Shown here piece after piece: positions 24,481 through 38,720 of a DNA stretch of 64,000 bases. The stretch covers positions 7,766,001 through 7,830,000 of the forward strand of contig JAZGTH010000067.1 of assembly GCA_036877525.1 (NCBI GenBank). The letters are read 5' to 3'. This DNA is from Chromobotia macracanthus (Eukaryota; Chordata; Actinopteri; Cypriniformes; Botiidae). Numbering within the stretch: the first letter of the stretch is position 1; each line of letters starts with the position of its first letter. Under the pieces are notes generated by a model. The model saw only the letters and a list, made by a program, of their open reading frames with translations. It did no database searches and was not told the origin of the DNA. The translations under genes were made by a program, and so were the position numbers.

Positions 24481-26801
24481 GTTCTAGAAAGCTGTTGACC
24501 TTTCAGGATTTATTTAAGAGAGCATAGCAGGGGTAAGCAGGTCTGCGATTGCGTTATCTATCAAAACAATAGCTTTAGATTCAAGCCACAGGATGTTCAT
24601 TGTGCCGCTTCTGCACACATTTAACAGCATTATTCACCTCAGAGGGGTTTGGAAGATCACCGGGAGCGTTTTCTGCTTTTACATCGATTTGCCAAGAAAT
24701 CTGCAAAACCGAAGACACAATGGGCATCGATTCAAGCATTGATTGAGTCTCATCAGCAAGAGGAAGAAGGGGGGGGAAATATCGTTATTTTATGAGAATG
24801 CACATCTCGGCTTATACTCAGCAGGTTGCTCACACTATGAAATACAGAGGAGCTGGAGGTCCTGTCATGCATGTAGCCCCATCTATCTGGAGCTTTCCAC
24901 CAAAAGCCACTTAAGTGTGGCTTGTAGGAGAATGAGGGGGGAAGAAGGAATGACAGCGAAAGGAGAAGAAGAGGAGAAGCTTCAGTGAGCCTCACCAACA
25001 GTTCAGGCTGACATGCTAATTGCAAAGCTGTGTAAGGAGGCCGACTGCCATAATAGCGCAGGAGGACAGAATGATCCGGAACCCCCCCTCCCTCTCGTTC
25101 CCCACCTGTCCATCGTCCACTCAATACAATTTCAGATTTCCTCAACAGCTTTCCAAACCTATAATTATTTGTCCTAATGATGTCATACACCTGTCTCATT
25201 TGCAGCACATATAATAGTGCTAGTAACATGCATTTGAATTACTTCCCTCTGAAATACTAAAGTAAAACAGTGAAAAACTTTAAATTATGGTGGTGGACTC
25301 AAAGGACCCTAATGAGAGCTGCCTGTCTGTGTAGAAACAGCATCACTCCATTGTGGCTCTGATTGTGTTTTGACAGCTCTTTGATTTATGAATGATGGAA
25401 AGTATTATTGCGAACACTAAAATAAAGACCCAAGGGAAGAGTTCTGCAGTAGCATGCAGACGAAAATGCTCCTTGTTAAGAAGAGAGATAGAATTTGTTG
25501 GATCTGATTATATCAGGTACCTCTTGCCTTTGTTTTCGTACAGTCGACATGCTCTCTCACAGCTGCGATTGTGTGCGAGTGTGTCTTTGTGTGTGACTGT
25601 GTCTTTGTGTGCACGTGTGTGTTTGGACCTCTGTGCCTAACGACGTCCGCTGTACACCATTAAGCAGACTCACTAGGGGTAATTACCCAAGTCATTAAAA
25701 GTTTGATGATTTTACTGCTGGGCGGAGTGTCGCCCGCCCTTTCTTTGGCTTACTTTTGCTTCCGTATGTCACATGTTCTCAAGCACTGAGCTTCTCTCCC
25801 GTCTCATCCCTCTTATTTTTCTGAGCAAGAAAATAGTGAGGCTCATCTCTCCATCTCTTCCAGAGCCCTCCTCACTCTCTCCTAAAAGGTTTCTCCCAAC
25901 AACATTATTCTTTAATGAGTGAAAACATGCTTTAAAACAAGGTAGTGAAAAAAGGTTTTAGTAAAAGACGGAGTTCACTCAATGTGGCCTTTCCATTATT
26001 GGGTGTCTTTAAATGACAGACTGTAATTGCAGCTAAAGTGGATTATTCGAAGTAAAGGGAGTTTTGTTTTTGGGTTAACTGCATTAGAGTACAGCTCTAG
26101 GATTGTAAAGGGAAATAGTGTGGGTGGTTTTCTGTCTGTAATTCATGTCTGATGACAACAACAATGAAATGCTCTGAACAATGAGAACTCCTCCCACCTC
26201 CCTCCAGTTATTCATCATGGTGGCGGAACATCAACAACACAATGAAAAAATCTTAGTAATTCACATGATCTTTATATCCAGAAGAATATGCTAATTACTT
26301 TTTTTCCCGTCAAGCCTGTTGGCCTCATTATTCATTTAAGAAACCAATCCTCAGAGTAGTTATTTTAAAAGATACAGTTTTTTCTCGCTTGTTTGTCTTA
26401 ATTGTTTTGATAGCTGACTTTGAACAGAATATAAGAGGCCAATTATCACAGGTGAAGTTTATGAAGTGAATGAGGGCATAAGATAAATGCATACAGATCA
26501 GGCTAATTACAAGGTCACACCAGCTCAGCCCCAGCTGGCTGGCCTGGCCCTCTGGGTACTTGAAAGCTCAGAACCCAGCAGTGACCCCTGGACCCGGGGC
26601 TTGCGTTGTGTCTTGTAAAAACTGATCCAGCCAGACAGGAGGGAGGGACCGCTGACTGTCTCCCAGGCCTAAGTGCTCTTTGCTGGGAAGCATGAGCCAG
26701 AGGGCTTGGGTCACTGTACCAGCTGGTGCTATGGCAGAGACACTTTCTGGACCACATGAATCTCCAGCCACTTGTTATCAAATTTATTAAAGTCTGACGT
26801 G

Positions 26802-26880
26802 CTGGTTTCATGATCTGTCAGCCTTCATGAAACCAGTCCCCCCAAAACCCCCTCCCACCCCCCCCCCACCCCCCACCCCC
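26802..26880. repeat. 12-bp perfect hairpin next to a C-rich tract
   Basis: CTGGTTTCATGA (26802-26813) and TCATGAAACCAG (26825-26836) are perfect reverse complements around an 11-base loop. One base later (26838-26880) lies a run of C tracts of 3 to 10 bases separated by short A or T spacers. The minus strand has at least four G-runs of 5 or more, sufficient for a G-quadruplex; the plus strand could form an i-motif. Confidence 0.8.
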
Positions 26881-29666
26881 TTTTTTCCACACTCTCTGCT
26901 TGATAGCAGAGACATCGCATCCAATGTCTGAGAACATTACAGACCCACATGGCTTGTTTTCATGTTGGCTCCCTCCCTAGGGACAGCCTGTGATAGAACC
27001 CTTTGATTGACAAGTCAGACCTTTTTTATGAGGTGAAAGACACACAAATTGTACAGATGTTCACAAATGCTCAAAATACGTGGGTGCACTTCCTTATGGT
27101 TTCGTTCGTCTTACCGCAATCCACAACAAGGGATTCTGGTCACGTAAATGTATTACTCAACACTTTTAACCCACACATTTTGCCCATTTCCTCTTTTTTG
27201 TGGGAGCAAGGATTTATTTTTACTTACATCCCCATTTGCTTTGATTCATAAGTATCTTGAAACTCTAAGAAGCCACTAAACCCAATGGCATATGAGTCGG
27301 CCCAGTGCTGTGGCAGTAACAAGAGGCCAGACTGAGAAAAGTAAGAGATAAAACACAGAATAGATGATGGCTGAGCAGAATAAGTACGCCAGTGACTTAC
27401 CTGATGTGCTAAAAAAGTTGTGAAAAGGTCAGCATTCGTATTCCCTCTGTACAATTAGATGAGAAATGCTAATATAATTACAGGATAGCTAGGATAGAAT
27501 GACCTTATCAGAGACTGCCACGAGTTGGTGGAAAAAAAAGAGAAAAAAGAGCACAAAACATGACTTATAATATCACTACTTTACACAAGAACTTTACTTT
27601 TAGTGTTGCATTGAAGTGCCCCCAAGGTTTGTTTGTGCTGATTCATTCAGGGTTGGATTTTTTCGCCAACCTGCTTTAATGTTATTACCAGGCATAGGAG
27701 AGTATTTGAAATTTATATGTCCATGACTCATATCACAATAACTGGATCAGAAAATTACAGTAATGTAGAACTGGAACAAAAGTCTGAAATCAGTCACACC
27801 CGCCTCAAAACTCAACTGAGTGTGTGTTTCTTTGTGAGCTAGTGGAAATAAAAACCTTCAGCCTCCCACGTGACCTCAGATCTCTCTGTGGCTTTCCACT
27901 GTCTTAGTGACCCGGGAGACTGGGCTTTTTGTTTAGGGACTCACCCTAAAACTCTCTTCTCAGCTTAAATGCTTATTTGTCGCTGGTATCCTGTGCTTAA
28001 CATAAACATGTGCCACAGCATTTGTCATCACTGTAGTCACAGATGTGCATTGTGCCGCCCAAGGCAGTAAACATTAACATTAAACTAACCCTTTTAATAA
28101 TAAGTTAAGAAATTAAACATGAGTTAAAAGCTTTTGCTTTTATGGGAATGTGTGTGACAACATGCAGACATGCCCCACTGTGTTGTGCAACAGCTGGGTC
28201 AGCAAGCAGCTACTCCTGAGTGCCCCGAACAGCAGTGGGGTGGAACAGTGTAACAGCACATACAGTACTGTACAGCAGGGCCCATCCTGCACTAAAGGTG
28301 ACATTTTCTGCTGCTGCCGCAGAGGTCAACTCCAGACCAAACCTTGCCACCTACTTGGACTAGTTTCCCTTCCTATAAGTTTCCTTATCACTTTCGCCCC
28401 ATTAAGTTGGCACAATTAAATATGCCATTTATGGAGGAACATTTAATGATGATATACTTGGAAAAGGCTTGTCAGGGGAGTGTGCCATGCCTTGTGTTTG
28501 CTCTGCAAGAGAGGCAATAGGAGTCTAATGACAACTGGGAGAGAGCTGCTCTCTGTGGCACTGGGAATTCACGGTGCTGTCTGCCTGAGCTCAGCTTACT
28601 ACTCCCCCAGGACTGCTCAGGTATACAGTCCTGCCTCACTGCCACACTCCATTCACTTTCTGTTTTTGGATAATGAAAGCTGCTGCATGTCATTGCCTCA
28701 TGTCATTGTGTGTATTTAGATGAATATGCATATCTACATAACATTTGTCACACACAAATTTTGTTAGGCTCATAATTCAACAGTTATATAGGTAGCTGAT
28801 GTGAAATTTCAAGCAGTGACAACAGTGTGTAGCAGGCTTTGAAACGGTTTTAAACAACATTTAATTTAAACAACAACTATAAGTGCACTGCAGGTAAAAT
28901 ATTACATTTTTCAAAAGAGTAGAATATTTTAAAAGTATTTTTAAAAGTTTAATCTTTTAAAAGTAGAAAGTATCTTTAAAAGAATATTACTTTTTAGTTT
29001 GCAATTTAATAGTTTTCATGGGCATAAAATGGATTACCAGAAGTGTATTGTGTTTAGCTGAAAAAACAATTGTAATTGCTGTAATCACCTGTAATGCGGA
29101 ACATGTGAAACTCCCCCTACACAGCTGCACAGAAAACTGTATGCATTCAGTGATACTGTGCTTCTCATTGGATTATAGTGCATTATACCATTTGAAATGA
29201 GGGTTCCTGCAAGCTGTGACCAATTAAAGTTGAACAAAGCCAGCTCATCTGCTCTGCTCTGCTTAGTAGGTCAGTGAAATTGGTGGAAGTAATTGTACAG
29301 CTCTCTCTCTTTCTATCTCTCTCTACACACACACATACGCACGCCATCTTCTTTTTGCCTAGGGCATGCCTTTCCATGGCATCTCTGTAGGTTTTGCCAT
29401 GTGCACCATACATCCTGCCCATCTTGAGTCTTCATACGTTTATCCACAAAGTCATTCATGATGCTCCTGTATTATGGAAGTAAATCTGCTGCTAGATTTG
29501 TTGTACTACACTTGTTAAACAGGAGAGCTAAATGAATGCATAATTAATTTTCATGCTTTTGAAGGCTCCTGAATGAGCTTCTGGTCAATAATAGAGCACA
29601 AGCTTGGCTTGCCTCATTGTATAGCTGGATCATAAGCGAAACCTATAACCGAGCTTGGTACATACT

Positions 29667-29811
29667 CTGCTAACAGGGAAAGTTCTCAGAACGTTGGCTA
29701 ATGTTCTCTAAAAGTTATTTGCAGTAACGTTAGTAGACTTTTTTTAAAGATATATCATATATAAATGTTAATCTTACTTTATTGTTTTAAAAAATACAAT
29801 TGTTAGCTGGG
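29667..29811 (-). mobile_element. Short MITE copy, internally deleted
   Basis: The left end reads GCTAACAGGGAAAG and the right end ATTGTTAGCTGGG, matching in reverse the ends of the full-length copy at 32630-32990. The shared internal word GTTCTCTAAAAGTT (with TTCTCTAAAAGTTCAC in the other copy's complement) confirms kinship. About 200 bases of the middle are missing. It is non-autonomous, with no coding capacity. Confidence 0.7.
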
Positions 29812-30555
29812 TAATGGCCAGTCATCTCCTGAAAAGTCAGATTGTTAGGGGCGTGTACCTGCGGAAGTATACAGTTCGGCTCGTGTTACAGCAGTGGCCC
29901 TGCAGGAAGAGGCTGTCAGAGGATGCAGGGCAGGAATGATGGAGCCCGCTGTCTCCCTAATGGGCTGATTGCACAGGCTGTGGAGCCTCTGTTGTGTTTC
30001 TCATACTGACCTTCTGTCTGACCTGCCATGACATCAGTGTGGCAGCTCTGCTGTCTGCCTGACTCATTAGCTCATAGTAACATGGCCCTGGATATATGGA
30101 GACCACTAAAACAATTAGACTTTATCAGATCCTGATGGACAGTCCGAAGCCATCCTGAGGGTTTAACTCTCGCAGTGAGCTGAGAAGAATTACTGAGAGA
30201 ATTGTTTTGATTTCTGGGAGCTATGTTGAAGTATGTTTTGGCTTTTTATTAAAGAAATGTGCTTGGGTTAAGTACATTATTTATCGACAGCATTTGTGGC
30301 ATACTATTGATGACTGTCCATAAAGCATTGTTTACATGAAGCTCCACCCACAGGAATTGCATTGCTAAGGCATAACCAGATGTGTATCCACCTAAAAGGG
30401 AAGTCCCAGAACATTCCTTTAATAAAGGTCCCAGAACATTCTTTTTTTTAGCAATTAACTATTTCCCCAATGTTGATATGCAGGTAAATATTCTAGTTTG
30501 TCAGTGTTACCCATTTACCAAGCATCTCTTCTTGTTTCCTCTGTTTGTTTCACAG

Positions 30556-30759
30556 GTGACCTTCACAAAGCGAAAGTTTGGCTTGATGAAGAAGGCTTAC
30601 GAGCTGAGCGTATTGTGTGATTGTGAGATTGCCCTGATCATATTCAACAGCTCGAACAAACTCTTTCAGTACGCCAGCACTGACATGGACAAAGTCCTGC
30701 TTAAATACACAGAGTACAATGAGCCCCATGAGAGCAGAACCAACTCCGACATTGTAGAG
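30556..30759 (+). CDS. MEF2A transcription factor, second coding exon (MADS box and MEF2 domain)
   Basis: The 68 codons continue the first exon exactly in phase: residues 19-57 complete the MADS box (VTFTKRKFGLMKKAYELSVL, then CDCEIALIIF and NSSNKLFQYA) and residues 58-86 form the MEF2-specific domain (STDMDKVLLKYTEYNEP, ending SDIVE). The MADS helix binds DNA; its strands and the MEF2 domain make the dimer and the pocket that binds class IIa HDACs, Cabin1 and p300. Splice sites are strong (CACAG acceptor, GTAAGC donor) and phase is 0 at both ends. The peptide is intact and matches the vertebrate consensus as I know it. A 140-codon open frame on the opposite strand across this exon is a shadow. 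Confidence 0.97.
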
Positions 30760-32629
30760 GTAAGCAAAGCCTGTCTGTTTCCGGTAGCAACCAATTAATG
30801 ATGACTGAAAACAATAATTTTTCATTATGTATTCAGTTTGACATTGAGCACTGTGTAGGACCCTTTGAATTGGAATGCCGTTAACAATTTCTACCCAATA
30901 TTTAGCCATTTCTAAATGTCTAGTACAGAAATCAGTCATTTTCATATTTGAAAGCTCAGGTTTGGAACTCATCTACACAAATGTTCAGCATGTGTTTCAT
31001 TGTTCAATATTGTTCTATAAATAACAATGTCTGGACAACACGTGACAGTTTCCTTCTCATCCGAGTTTAGATAGCGCTCAGGACGTCTGCAGCCCCTGAT
31101 AAGTCCAGCCACACTTAAATACCGCAACTGAAAAAGGGCCACAGATCATGTAACAGGCTCTTAACTGAAACGAGCACATGGAACATTGGAGCCATTTTCT
31201 TTGCGCACCGTTTACATGTGCCTCAATTAATGAGCATGAAAAATATCCATTTATACAATTCACATAAAAATGTTTGCTCATCATAAAGCCTTTCCAGCTG
31301 GACATATGAGTGCTGTGCAAACCAAAACTGTACTACTAGTGCACAGCGCACAGGAAGCAGGATTTGCCAGGCATGCACGGTTCTCATTTGTCAAAGAAAC
31401 GTTCATGTTTTATGGGCCAAGACCATCAGTGAGCGGAGAACTAGAATGGATTCAGTTCTTTCTCTCCAATGCTGTTTAGATTTTTTTTATTCAGTCAAAA
31501 GCCCTGTCCTGTAGCTTGCTAGTGTACATGCATATTAGAAAACTACTAAATAGAAAAAAGCATGGAAAATCTGGAAATAGGAATATTTACGTTTATATAT
31601 ATGTTCTGAAAGGCTATAGCAAAAGTAAATGCAAATCACCATGTACATAAAGATTTTTTGAATTTCACTTTTTTACTTGTCTGTATGGTACATGAGCATT
31701 TGTGAAAGCATTCTCATTCCCATACACTACATAAATTATTGTCTGTTGTCAAGCAGTTAGAAAAGCACATTTCACTAGAGTGAAATGCATAAAAATTCAA
31801 AGAATTTGTCCCACTGCCTAAGTCTTTTACTTAAAAAAGCCTAAAACTGCATAAAAGGAGTCAGCTGGGCCAACTTATCTTTTATTCAAGCTGATGACAC
31901 TGCTGGTAAATTACCTGCATGGTAGAGCTGCAGAAGAATGCACAGCCATCCACAATGCCTGTGCTCTCCTTTAGTGGCCCATCTGCTCTTTTTCCTACAC
32001 TGAGATGGACCTCACCTGCATTAAAAATGAATGGACACACTCTCCCCTTATGTAACAGCCACGCCATGTCAGCTTTATGTCTTTAAAACAGCTTTTAAAG
32101 AACATGCTGTGCTCTCTTTCAATGGCTTTGTGTCTTTTCCTCTGTGATTTAAAGAACGGTAACAACACTGTGCCCTGCAAAACATTCTTGTGCAGTACTA
32201 AAGAGCCTCGCTATTTCTGTGGATTATTATTCAATGTTTTGAAACATTGTGAAAGTGAAAATAGTTGCGCTATCCTTAAGTGTTTTGTAGGACACCCACA
32301 AGCACATGTAGAGACATGTACATCCACACAGTCGCCATGTTGCCAGGCATCAGCAGATTTTCAACTGCCGCTTGCTGATGTGGAACGCAAGCTGGTGGCA
32401 ATCTGAGCCTGAGCCAGTGCATGAAGGGCCCCAACAAAGCTGCCTTGTCTCTGCTTAGTGGGCCAGCATCTACTTATGGTTGCAGAGATCGCCCCTACCC
32501 AGCTCTTTTTTTGTGGCCGTGATTCACAAGTAAAGAAGCGGAGCAGAAATTAAGCTATTAAGTGTGCCGTTCTCTTTTTCCTTTTTTTTTTGTATAGTGT
32601 GACCATTAGCACAGATATCGGCTCTGGGC

Positions 32630-32990
32630 CCCAGCTAACAATTTTAGGTTGTAATAATGTTTCTGTAACATTTCTATTAAGTAACAAAAATGTTAAAAAT
32701 GTTATTTACAAAATTTTTGGGAATGTTCAAAATGTCCAGTTTTTTAGACATTGTATTATTATGTAGTGGTTGGTTATATAAGAACGTTATTCAAAATTCT
32801 TTATTCTGTAATGTTTTTAAAATGTTCCACTAATTACCTAAAAATGTTTTGATATATATTATATATAACATAAAAGCCAGCTCATTTACTAACATTATTG
32901 CAGGAATGTTTTTGATAACTATGAGAGAACTGTAAGTGAACTTTTAGAGAAGGTTAGGCAATGTTCAGAGAATGTTTCCTGTTAGCTGGG
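32630..32990 (+). mobile_element. Full-length MITE with CCCAGCTAACA ends
   Basis: The element begins CCCAGCTAACAATTTTAGG and ends with CCTGTTAGCTGGG; the outer 11 bases are perfect inverted repeats. The 361-bp interior is AT-rich with repeated AATGTT / AACGTT-like words and no open frame of note. Two relatives occur in this window in the opposite orientation (29667-29811 and 62560-62814). It is a non-autonomous DNA transposon; the superfamily is not assigned because no clear target-site duplication is visible. Confidence 0.8.
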
Positions 32991-35900
32991 ACTTCTGTCA
33001 GCAGGGCTGGACAATTTGATTCTGGCTGGAGACAGTAGGGTGTATGACTCCATCAAGACACAATGAAAATATCTGTGTAGGAGTTACACAGTACACACAG
33101 AAAGCCAAAGGATATCAGCATTCAGCAATATTGATTTTATCCGTTAAAACACAGGCCTCTGTTCTCATATTCTACAGTGATACTCTGAAAGAGGATATCT
33201 CATAGAGATATTGTTAATCAAACAGCATGTACAAGGAGGAAGCAACCTGAAGTCCCTCTAGGGCAAGTCAATCCACTGCAACTGGGCAGCTATTAGCTAT
33301 CAAGACATGCAAGTGCAGATGCTGTTTTATTGAATGGGAAATAATGCAATATTATATTACATATTACAGTAACACATTTTAAAGGTCAAGTGCATACGTT
33401 TTTTGGTGTTTTTTTCCCCATTCATTTTATATATATCCAATTCAATGATTTCTGTTCAAAAAAGCCAACTGTCATTGATAAGGATGCTTTATAAGTGAAG
33501 ATCATCACTTGTGTAATGCGCCCTCTGTACTGTCTCTGTAATAACCTTAGCAGACTGCTGACTGTCTGTACAGCTATGTGGAAACCACTTGTTTATAGAT
33601 CCAGTATAATTTGAATCCATATAAAAAATATGTATTACATTTTGCTGTTCACTTAGCATGTCGTTAAACAGTTGAAGGGTGTGAACAATTATATAATGAA
33701 TCTCTGTCCCACTCTTGCCATCTCTCCTAGTGTTTCCGTTCCCTGTTACCATTTCTCCTGGTGAAATTTGCTTCACATGGAAACACTCTTACCTAAATAA
33801 ATATATTGCTTTCAAGTGCCACACAAACAATGGGACATTTTTCTCATTTGTCCTTGCCCCATCCTGTTGTAGAGCAAGCACATCTTTTGCTGCTTTATCA
33901 CTGAGCAACATGAATTCCCATTTTGTGAGAGGCCAAATCAAAGGCCACATTCCTGCTTGCCACCACCATCTGTAGATAAAGGCCTGGCTTTGCTGTGTCA
34001 GAGGGAGCAGATGTATTGCTTTCCACAGATGGATGTGTGACTGGGGCACAGTGTGACAACCAAGCTCAGGGCTATGGACATTTTCTCAAGTCTGGCCCAC
34101 AGTTGGTACCGGAGCACTACACTAAGATCAGCTCGCCTGAGCAAAGGGAAGCGTGCGCATGTGCGGTTTAAGTGTGTGCGCGCGCCTGCCGCGCGGTGGT
34201 TCAACTTCAATAACACCCCAGGCGACAGGTGAAGCGTTGCATGAAATCTCTCTTTGTGGATCCTGTCCACTTCTCTGTCTGATTAAAAGTGGCCACGATC
34301 CCATCTGTGTCTCCCTTTTCAAAGGCTGTGGGTCTGAAGCAAGCCCTTTTATTTACTCAGTAGCAGTACAAGATTGATGGAGCATTTCCTCAGAGGTTAC
34401 AGCATGTCCATTCAGCATCTCGCAAGGGTCTTTCAGGACCACCAGTGTTCCACAGTATCAGGTCTCCAGCACACTTTGTCCTTGTTCTTGCCTTTATCAT
34501 TTCGCAGAGAATGTAAATGGATTTGGAGATGAAAAACACATTCATGTGTGGCAGATCTCAGTTCAAAGATTGTGAAGCTTCACAGATTTCACTTTTATTA
34601 GACTATGAACATTCTTTGACCTTTAATGAAAGCACATGTTAGGATATGGATGAGTTTTAAGGCATATTCACTGTGTTCGTTTTTATAAACTGTTTAAAGG
34701 AATTCCAAAAAAAAGTAGCTTCTTTGATAGCATCTGTGGTATGCCGTCCATTACCACAGGCAATAATATTCCTCACTTTGTAAAAAAACAAACAAAAATT
34801 TTGTTTACAGGAATGCACTTCTGATTAAGGGGCAAGGATTTGGCAGGTTAAAAAAAGCAGAAACATGCCGCTCATTTTTGGTTAAATTCCTTCATCCATA
34901 TATAAATGTGTGTTATTTAAGCTTTGCATGGTAATACAGCAGGAGTTTAAAGGTTACTAGGATGAAACATTTTACAGACAAGGTTGGTTAGCAGTTCTGT
35001 CAAAAAAGTCTTTTGTAATGATAATGATGTACAATGCCATGTAATGGTTAAGTCTTCTTGCTTATCCCAGTGCAATGCATTGCTCTATAGACCAGTTCTT
35101 ATAGCGTTCCATTGTAAGTGCCTTACTGTAAACACATGATTGTTTTTAAAAACTGAGGGACGGCATGAAAATTATTTTCTGTGTTGATAGAGCTTAACGT
35201 GTATTCCTTTAATTCCATTGAATTAAATATGTGATTGAATTTCCTCTTCCTGTGCTTAATTTTCAATTAATACAAAGGTAAACAAACAAAGACAAAGCGT
35301 CTTTACGGTTGTCCTGTCTGAACACAATCCTTACAGTCTGAATTTCAATTCTGTTTGTGCTCCAAATGAAAAAGCTGCTGCAGGTAATTAAAATAATTAA
35401 ATCATCATTTCTCTTGTTCCTCTTCAACTGGATGTAATGAAATCTTCCAAAGTAGCTTTACTCTGGTGTTCTGAATACAAGCCTCAGTGTACACATAAGA
35501 TTCCTTGACATCACATATCAACGTCACAGCAGATTTGTGGCGTCCATTTGTCCCTTTTCCATCCTGCCAACAACATTGCTCCTCCATGCTCATATCAGTT
35601 CATTCTCATTAGTCCAAATTATTATGGTTTGAACACATTAGCCACCCTTGCTAACACCTATTCTATTGAAATTCAGGAGAAGTGTTTGGGCTACAGACTT
35701 GCATTCACATGGCAAATACTTGTTTTGATTAGATTTACATGTATGACTTTATCATTCTCGCCGTGTTGCAAATAACCAAATTGGTGGGTGTTTGGATGGC
35801 TGACCTTTTGTAATACACTGGTTGTTGTTTGTGTTTGTCATTTACCTAGCTCAAATACTGTAGTAAGCAAATCAGGGAATGATTCAGGCAAATGTTGTTT

Positions 35901-37039
35901 CTGCCTTTAGGTCTCTATAAGAGGCTTGCATTGTTGCGTGTGGTTTTAAAAACCAAATGCTTTTTCTACCCTGAAGGAATGTTCCAAGGTAGAACAGTGC
36001 AGTAGGCGGAGCACTGAAACGTGCCAAGACTGAAGAAAACATTTAAAATGTATTAAAAATGGTGGAGGTTAGTACATTTTTAACATGATTACAATAAGCC
36101 TCATCTCTTGGTTGAGCAGACTAGCATTAAAACTGTGCTCATCAAACATGTTTAGATTTTTTTTTTTTTGGGCCAATAGCTCTTTAGTTATAATTGCCAT
36201 TTTGAATGCAATTGTAATTTGCAATTTGAATTGAATGCAATATAAGTGTCTTTGAAAATGTATTGATTAAAATGTAAAATATAATGATAATATTGTTCTT
36301 GTCACTGGTCTCAAGAAATTCACTCGAGAATTATTGCTTGGCAGAGAAAATATCAAAAGTTCATGGGATATGTAAATCTTGACCATTCCCAAATGTCAGC
36401 TTTACTTCTGTGCCTTTTCCATGAGATTCCAGTTTTGTTTTACCACAAGCACAGGACAAAAAGCCACTATTCCTTTTATCTAAACCTTTGAAGCTGCATG
36501 GTGCAAGCAGCATATGGCGCCTCTAAACAGCCATGCAACTGTATTAGCTATGCTATGCATATTCATGTTCTTACAGGAACCCTTCAGCTCGTTACAAGCT
36601 TATTTCAAGCTTGTTCATAGTTTCTGTTGGCTGTTGAGTTGGAAGTAGTACGGAACTGCAGTCTAGGGAGAAGAGGAAGGATATAAGGCTGAACTGTATG
36701 ACTGGGGGAGGGAGATATTTTTGATAAGGAACTCTTATTCATCACACTGGTGGGGGAAGGGGGGCAAGAGAGGATGCTGATGTCATTTGGTCTGGGGATT
36801 TTCGGCACATTTACAACAAGATTTAACTGTGTTACGTCTTTAATGAAGTGTACATCTGTAAGCTGTTAAGTCACTTACAGTTTTATTTGAGCACTGGGTT
36901 CCAGTGGCACAACACCACTGTAAAAGTTTTCCAGTAAATACATGCACCTTTTCAGAAGATAATTGCATTTATTTATAAAGCTGTGGTGCTAAATTTTACT
37001 GTTTTGTTGGGAGTTTTGCATCGAATTGTTTGGGCTGTC

Positions 37040-37150
37040 AATCAAAGCTCATGCGGTGATTAAGACTCGACTCTGTCTTAATGAATGCAAATTGGCGCAT
37101 CTGCTTCTGTGAGCTAGCCGGCCAGACTGTTCAATTAGCGTGATTGATCA
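37040..37150. promoter_or_regulatory. Candidate conserved intronic element
   Basis: The stretch has TCTTAATGAATGCAAAT (octamer-like ATGCAAAT) and CAATTAGCGTGATTGATCAA words in close order. Dense homeodomain, POU-like and PBX/MEIS-like words without simple repeats suggest an enhancer; this is inferred only from texture. Confidence 0.22.
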
Positions 37151-38589
37151 ATTATCCTCCTCCTGGTGATGTGAGGAGAGAGAGAAAGTGGCAGAAAGGA
37201 AGAAAAGCAACAGTGTGAGAAAAAAAGAGATGGTGGGGAACGCTTCCAACCAGATCTCCTGAGTCTGCCTATTAAAACATGTTCTTTAGATTTGATTAGT
37301 GTAAATTGAAAGTGATGGAATGATTTAAGTCATGCTTACACTGACATGACACATTTGTAAAATTGACTTTAAATTATGGCTGTTTGGTAGGAAAATTACA
37401 CTATGATCATTTTAAAACTCAGGATGTTAAAAAAAGTCTCATTCATTACATTCAGGGCACGGATATTGACATGTAATTTTATTAGAGTGAAATTGCCCCA
37501 TTTTAAAGGAAACTGGCTTGTTTGTCTAATTTTAGAAAGTATGTTATGTCATTATGTGTTCTATGTGTATCGACAGAATGGAACAAACAAGTAAATTACC
37601 AGTGCATTATCAGTTTTGTTGTTAATTAAAAACACTAGAAGCCCTTTAGCCAAGACTACATTCACATACATTCATTGTAACACAACCTCATGTGTCTGAC
37701 TGCTTTTAAAAATATTTTTTTATAAAATGGTATAAAACAAGTAAACACAAATTTTCATCAGAACAATTTTTATTAAGCATATCATCACTAGTCTTCTGGA
37801 TGGGAAATTTTTTTATTTTTGTCTGTATTTTAGCCTGCTGCACTGAGGAAAAATCTCTACTATGAGTAGAGTCTCATTAGTGTCTCATAGTATGTGTCTA
37901 TGAGTTGTCTCATAGTATGTGCTGTTAATACCATGAAAATGACAAATTTATCCCTCTCCTAGCAGGCTTAGGTGGCAGTCTAATGGGAGTATTATTTATA
38001 TGGCCCTGTTGATTAAGACTTAGCTGTTAAGCTTATTTTCCAAACCTTGTCTCAAAGGGGCCTGTCTGGCTGTTTCAGCAACAGATCAGGGCTGGAGTGC
38101 CAGTATCTTTAACGGTGACATTCAGATAATGGGGCCCTGTTAACAGGAGGTTGGGACAGGCACCATATTCAGACTTTTGTGTCTTTCCTATCACATTAAA
38201 CGTGTCTTGGTGTGGGAAGGCCCCAGATTTTACAGAGCTGTGTGTTGGCTAAACTCTTGTAACATATCCAAACATATCTGTTTATCCTGATGTCATTTAA
38301 AAGACAAACCGAAAACGGGATCCTATAAACATAATTGATCTCATTTTGACCTTGTCCATATTTTTGATTGTTTCATTGTTTCAATACCGTCATGTAAATG
38401 AGGTCACTTTCAGAGTTCATGATTGGCCGAGTTGCAGTGGCAGGGCAAAGCCTCCAGCTGAAAGCAGGGGCATCTGAGTCCTTCCTTGAGGTTTTGGCAG
38501 GCTTCACGCTAAAGCATCGCCTACTCGCATGCTGACGCCACACACCTCGTGCTCTGGCATGGCCAAAGACCCCTACAGTTCTGGACTAT

Positions 38590-38720
38590 TAACCTAAGTC
38601 TGAGAGAATTAATCTAAAAGGGGTCAGGGGCTTAATTTGCATTTGATATGCACAGATGACAGCACGAAAAGAAAATGATTGCGTTTTAATTGGCAAGCGC
38701 TTAACTTAGTGGCTTGACTT
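38590..38720. promoter_or_regulatory. Candidate conserved intronic element
   Basis: Contains GAATTAATCT, GCTTAATTTGCATTTG and GCGTTTTAATTGGCAAGCGC in succession, with balanced composition compared with flanks. Possible enhancer; unproven. Confidence 0.2.

Larger units (their letters stand above)
22031..30555 (+). other. mef2a intron between the two MADS exons
   Basis: This intron of 8.5 kb has donor GTTGGT and acceptor TTTGTTTCACAG. No further exon was found. It contains a candidate conserved block (24240-24480), the hairpin plus C-rich tract (26802-26880) and a short MITE copy (29667-29811). The rest shows no recognisable feature. Confidence 0.85.

Noticed and set aside
24753..25229. 158-codon open frame on the minus strand, the longest in the window
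   Set aside because: No recognisable domain, low-complexity Ser/Leu/Pro stretches that follow the purine-rich DNA, and no splice or promoter context; treated as chance.
30550..30972. 140-codon open frame opposite the MADS-box exon
   Set aside because: It is the antisense shadow of a strongly constrained coding exon, and the part beyond the exon has no recognisable content.
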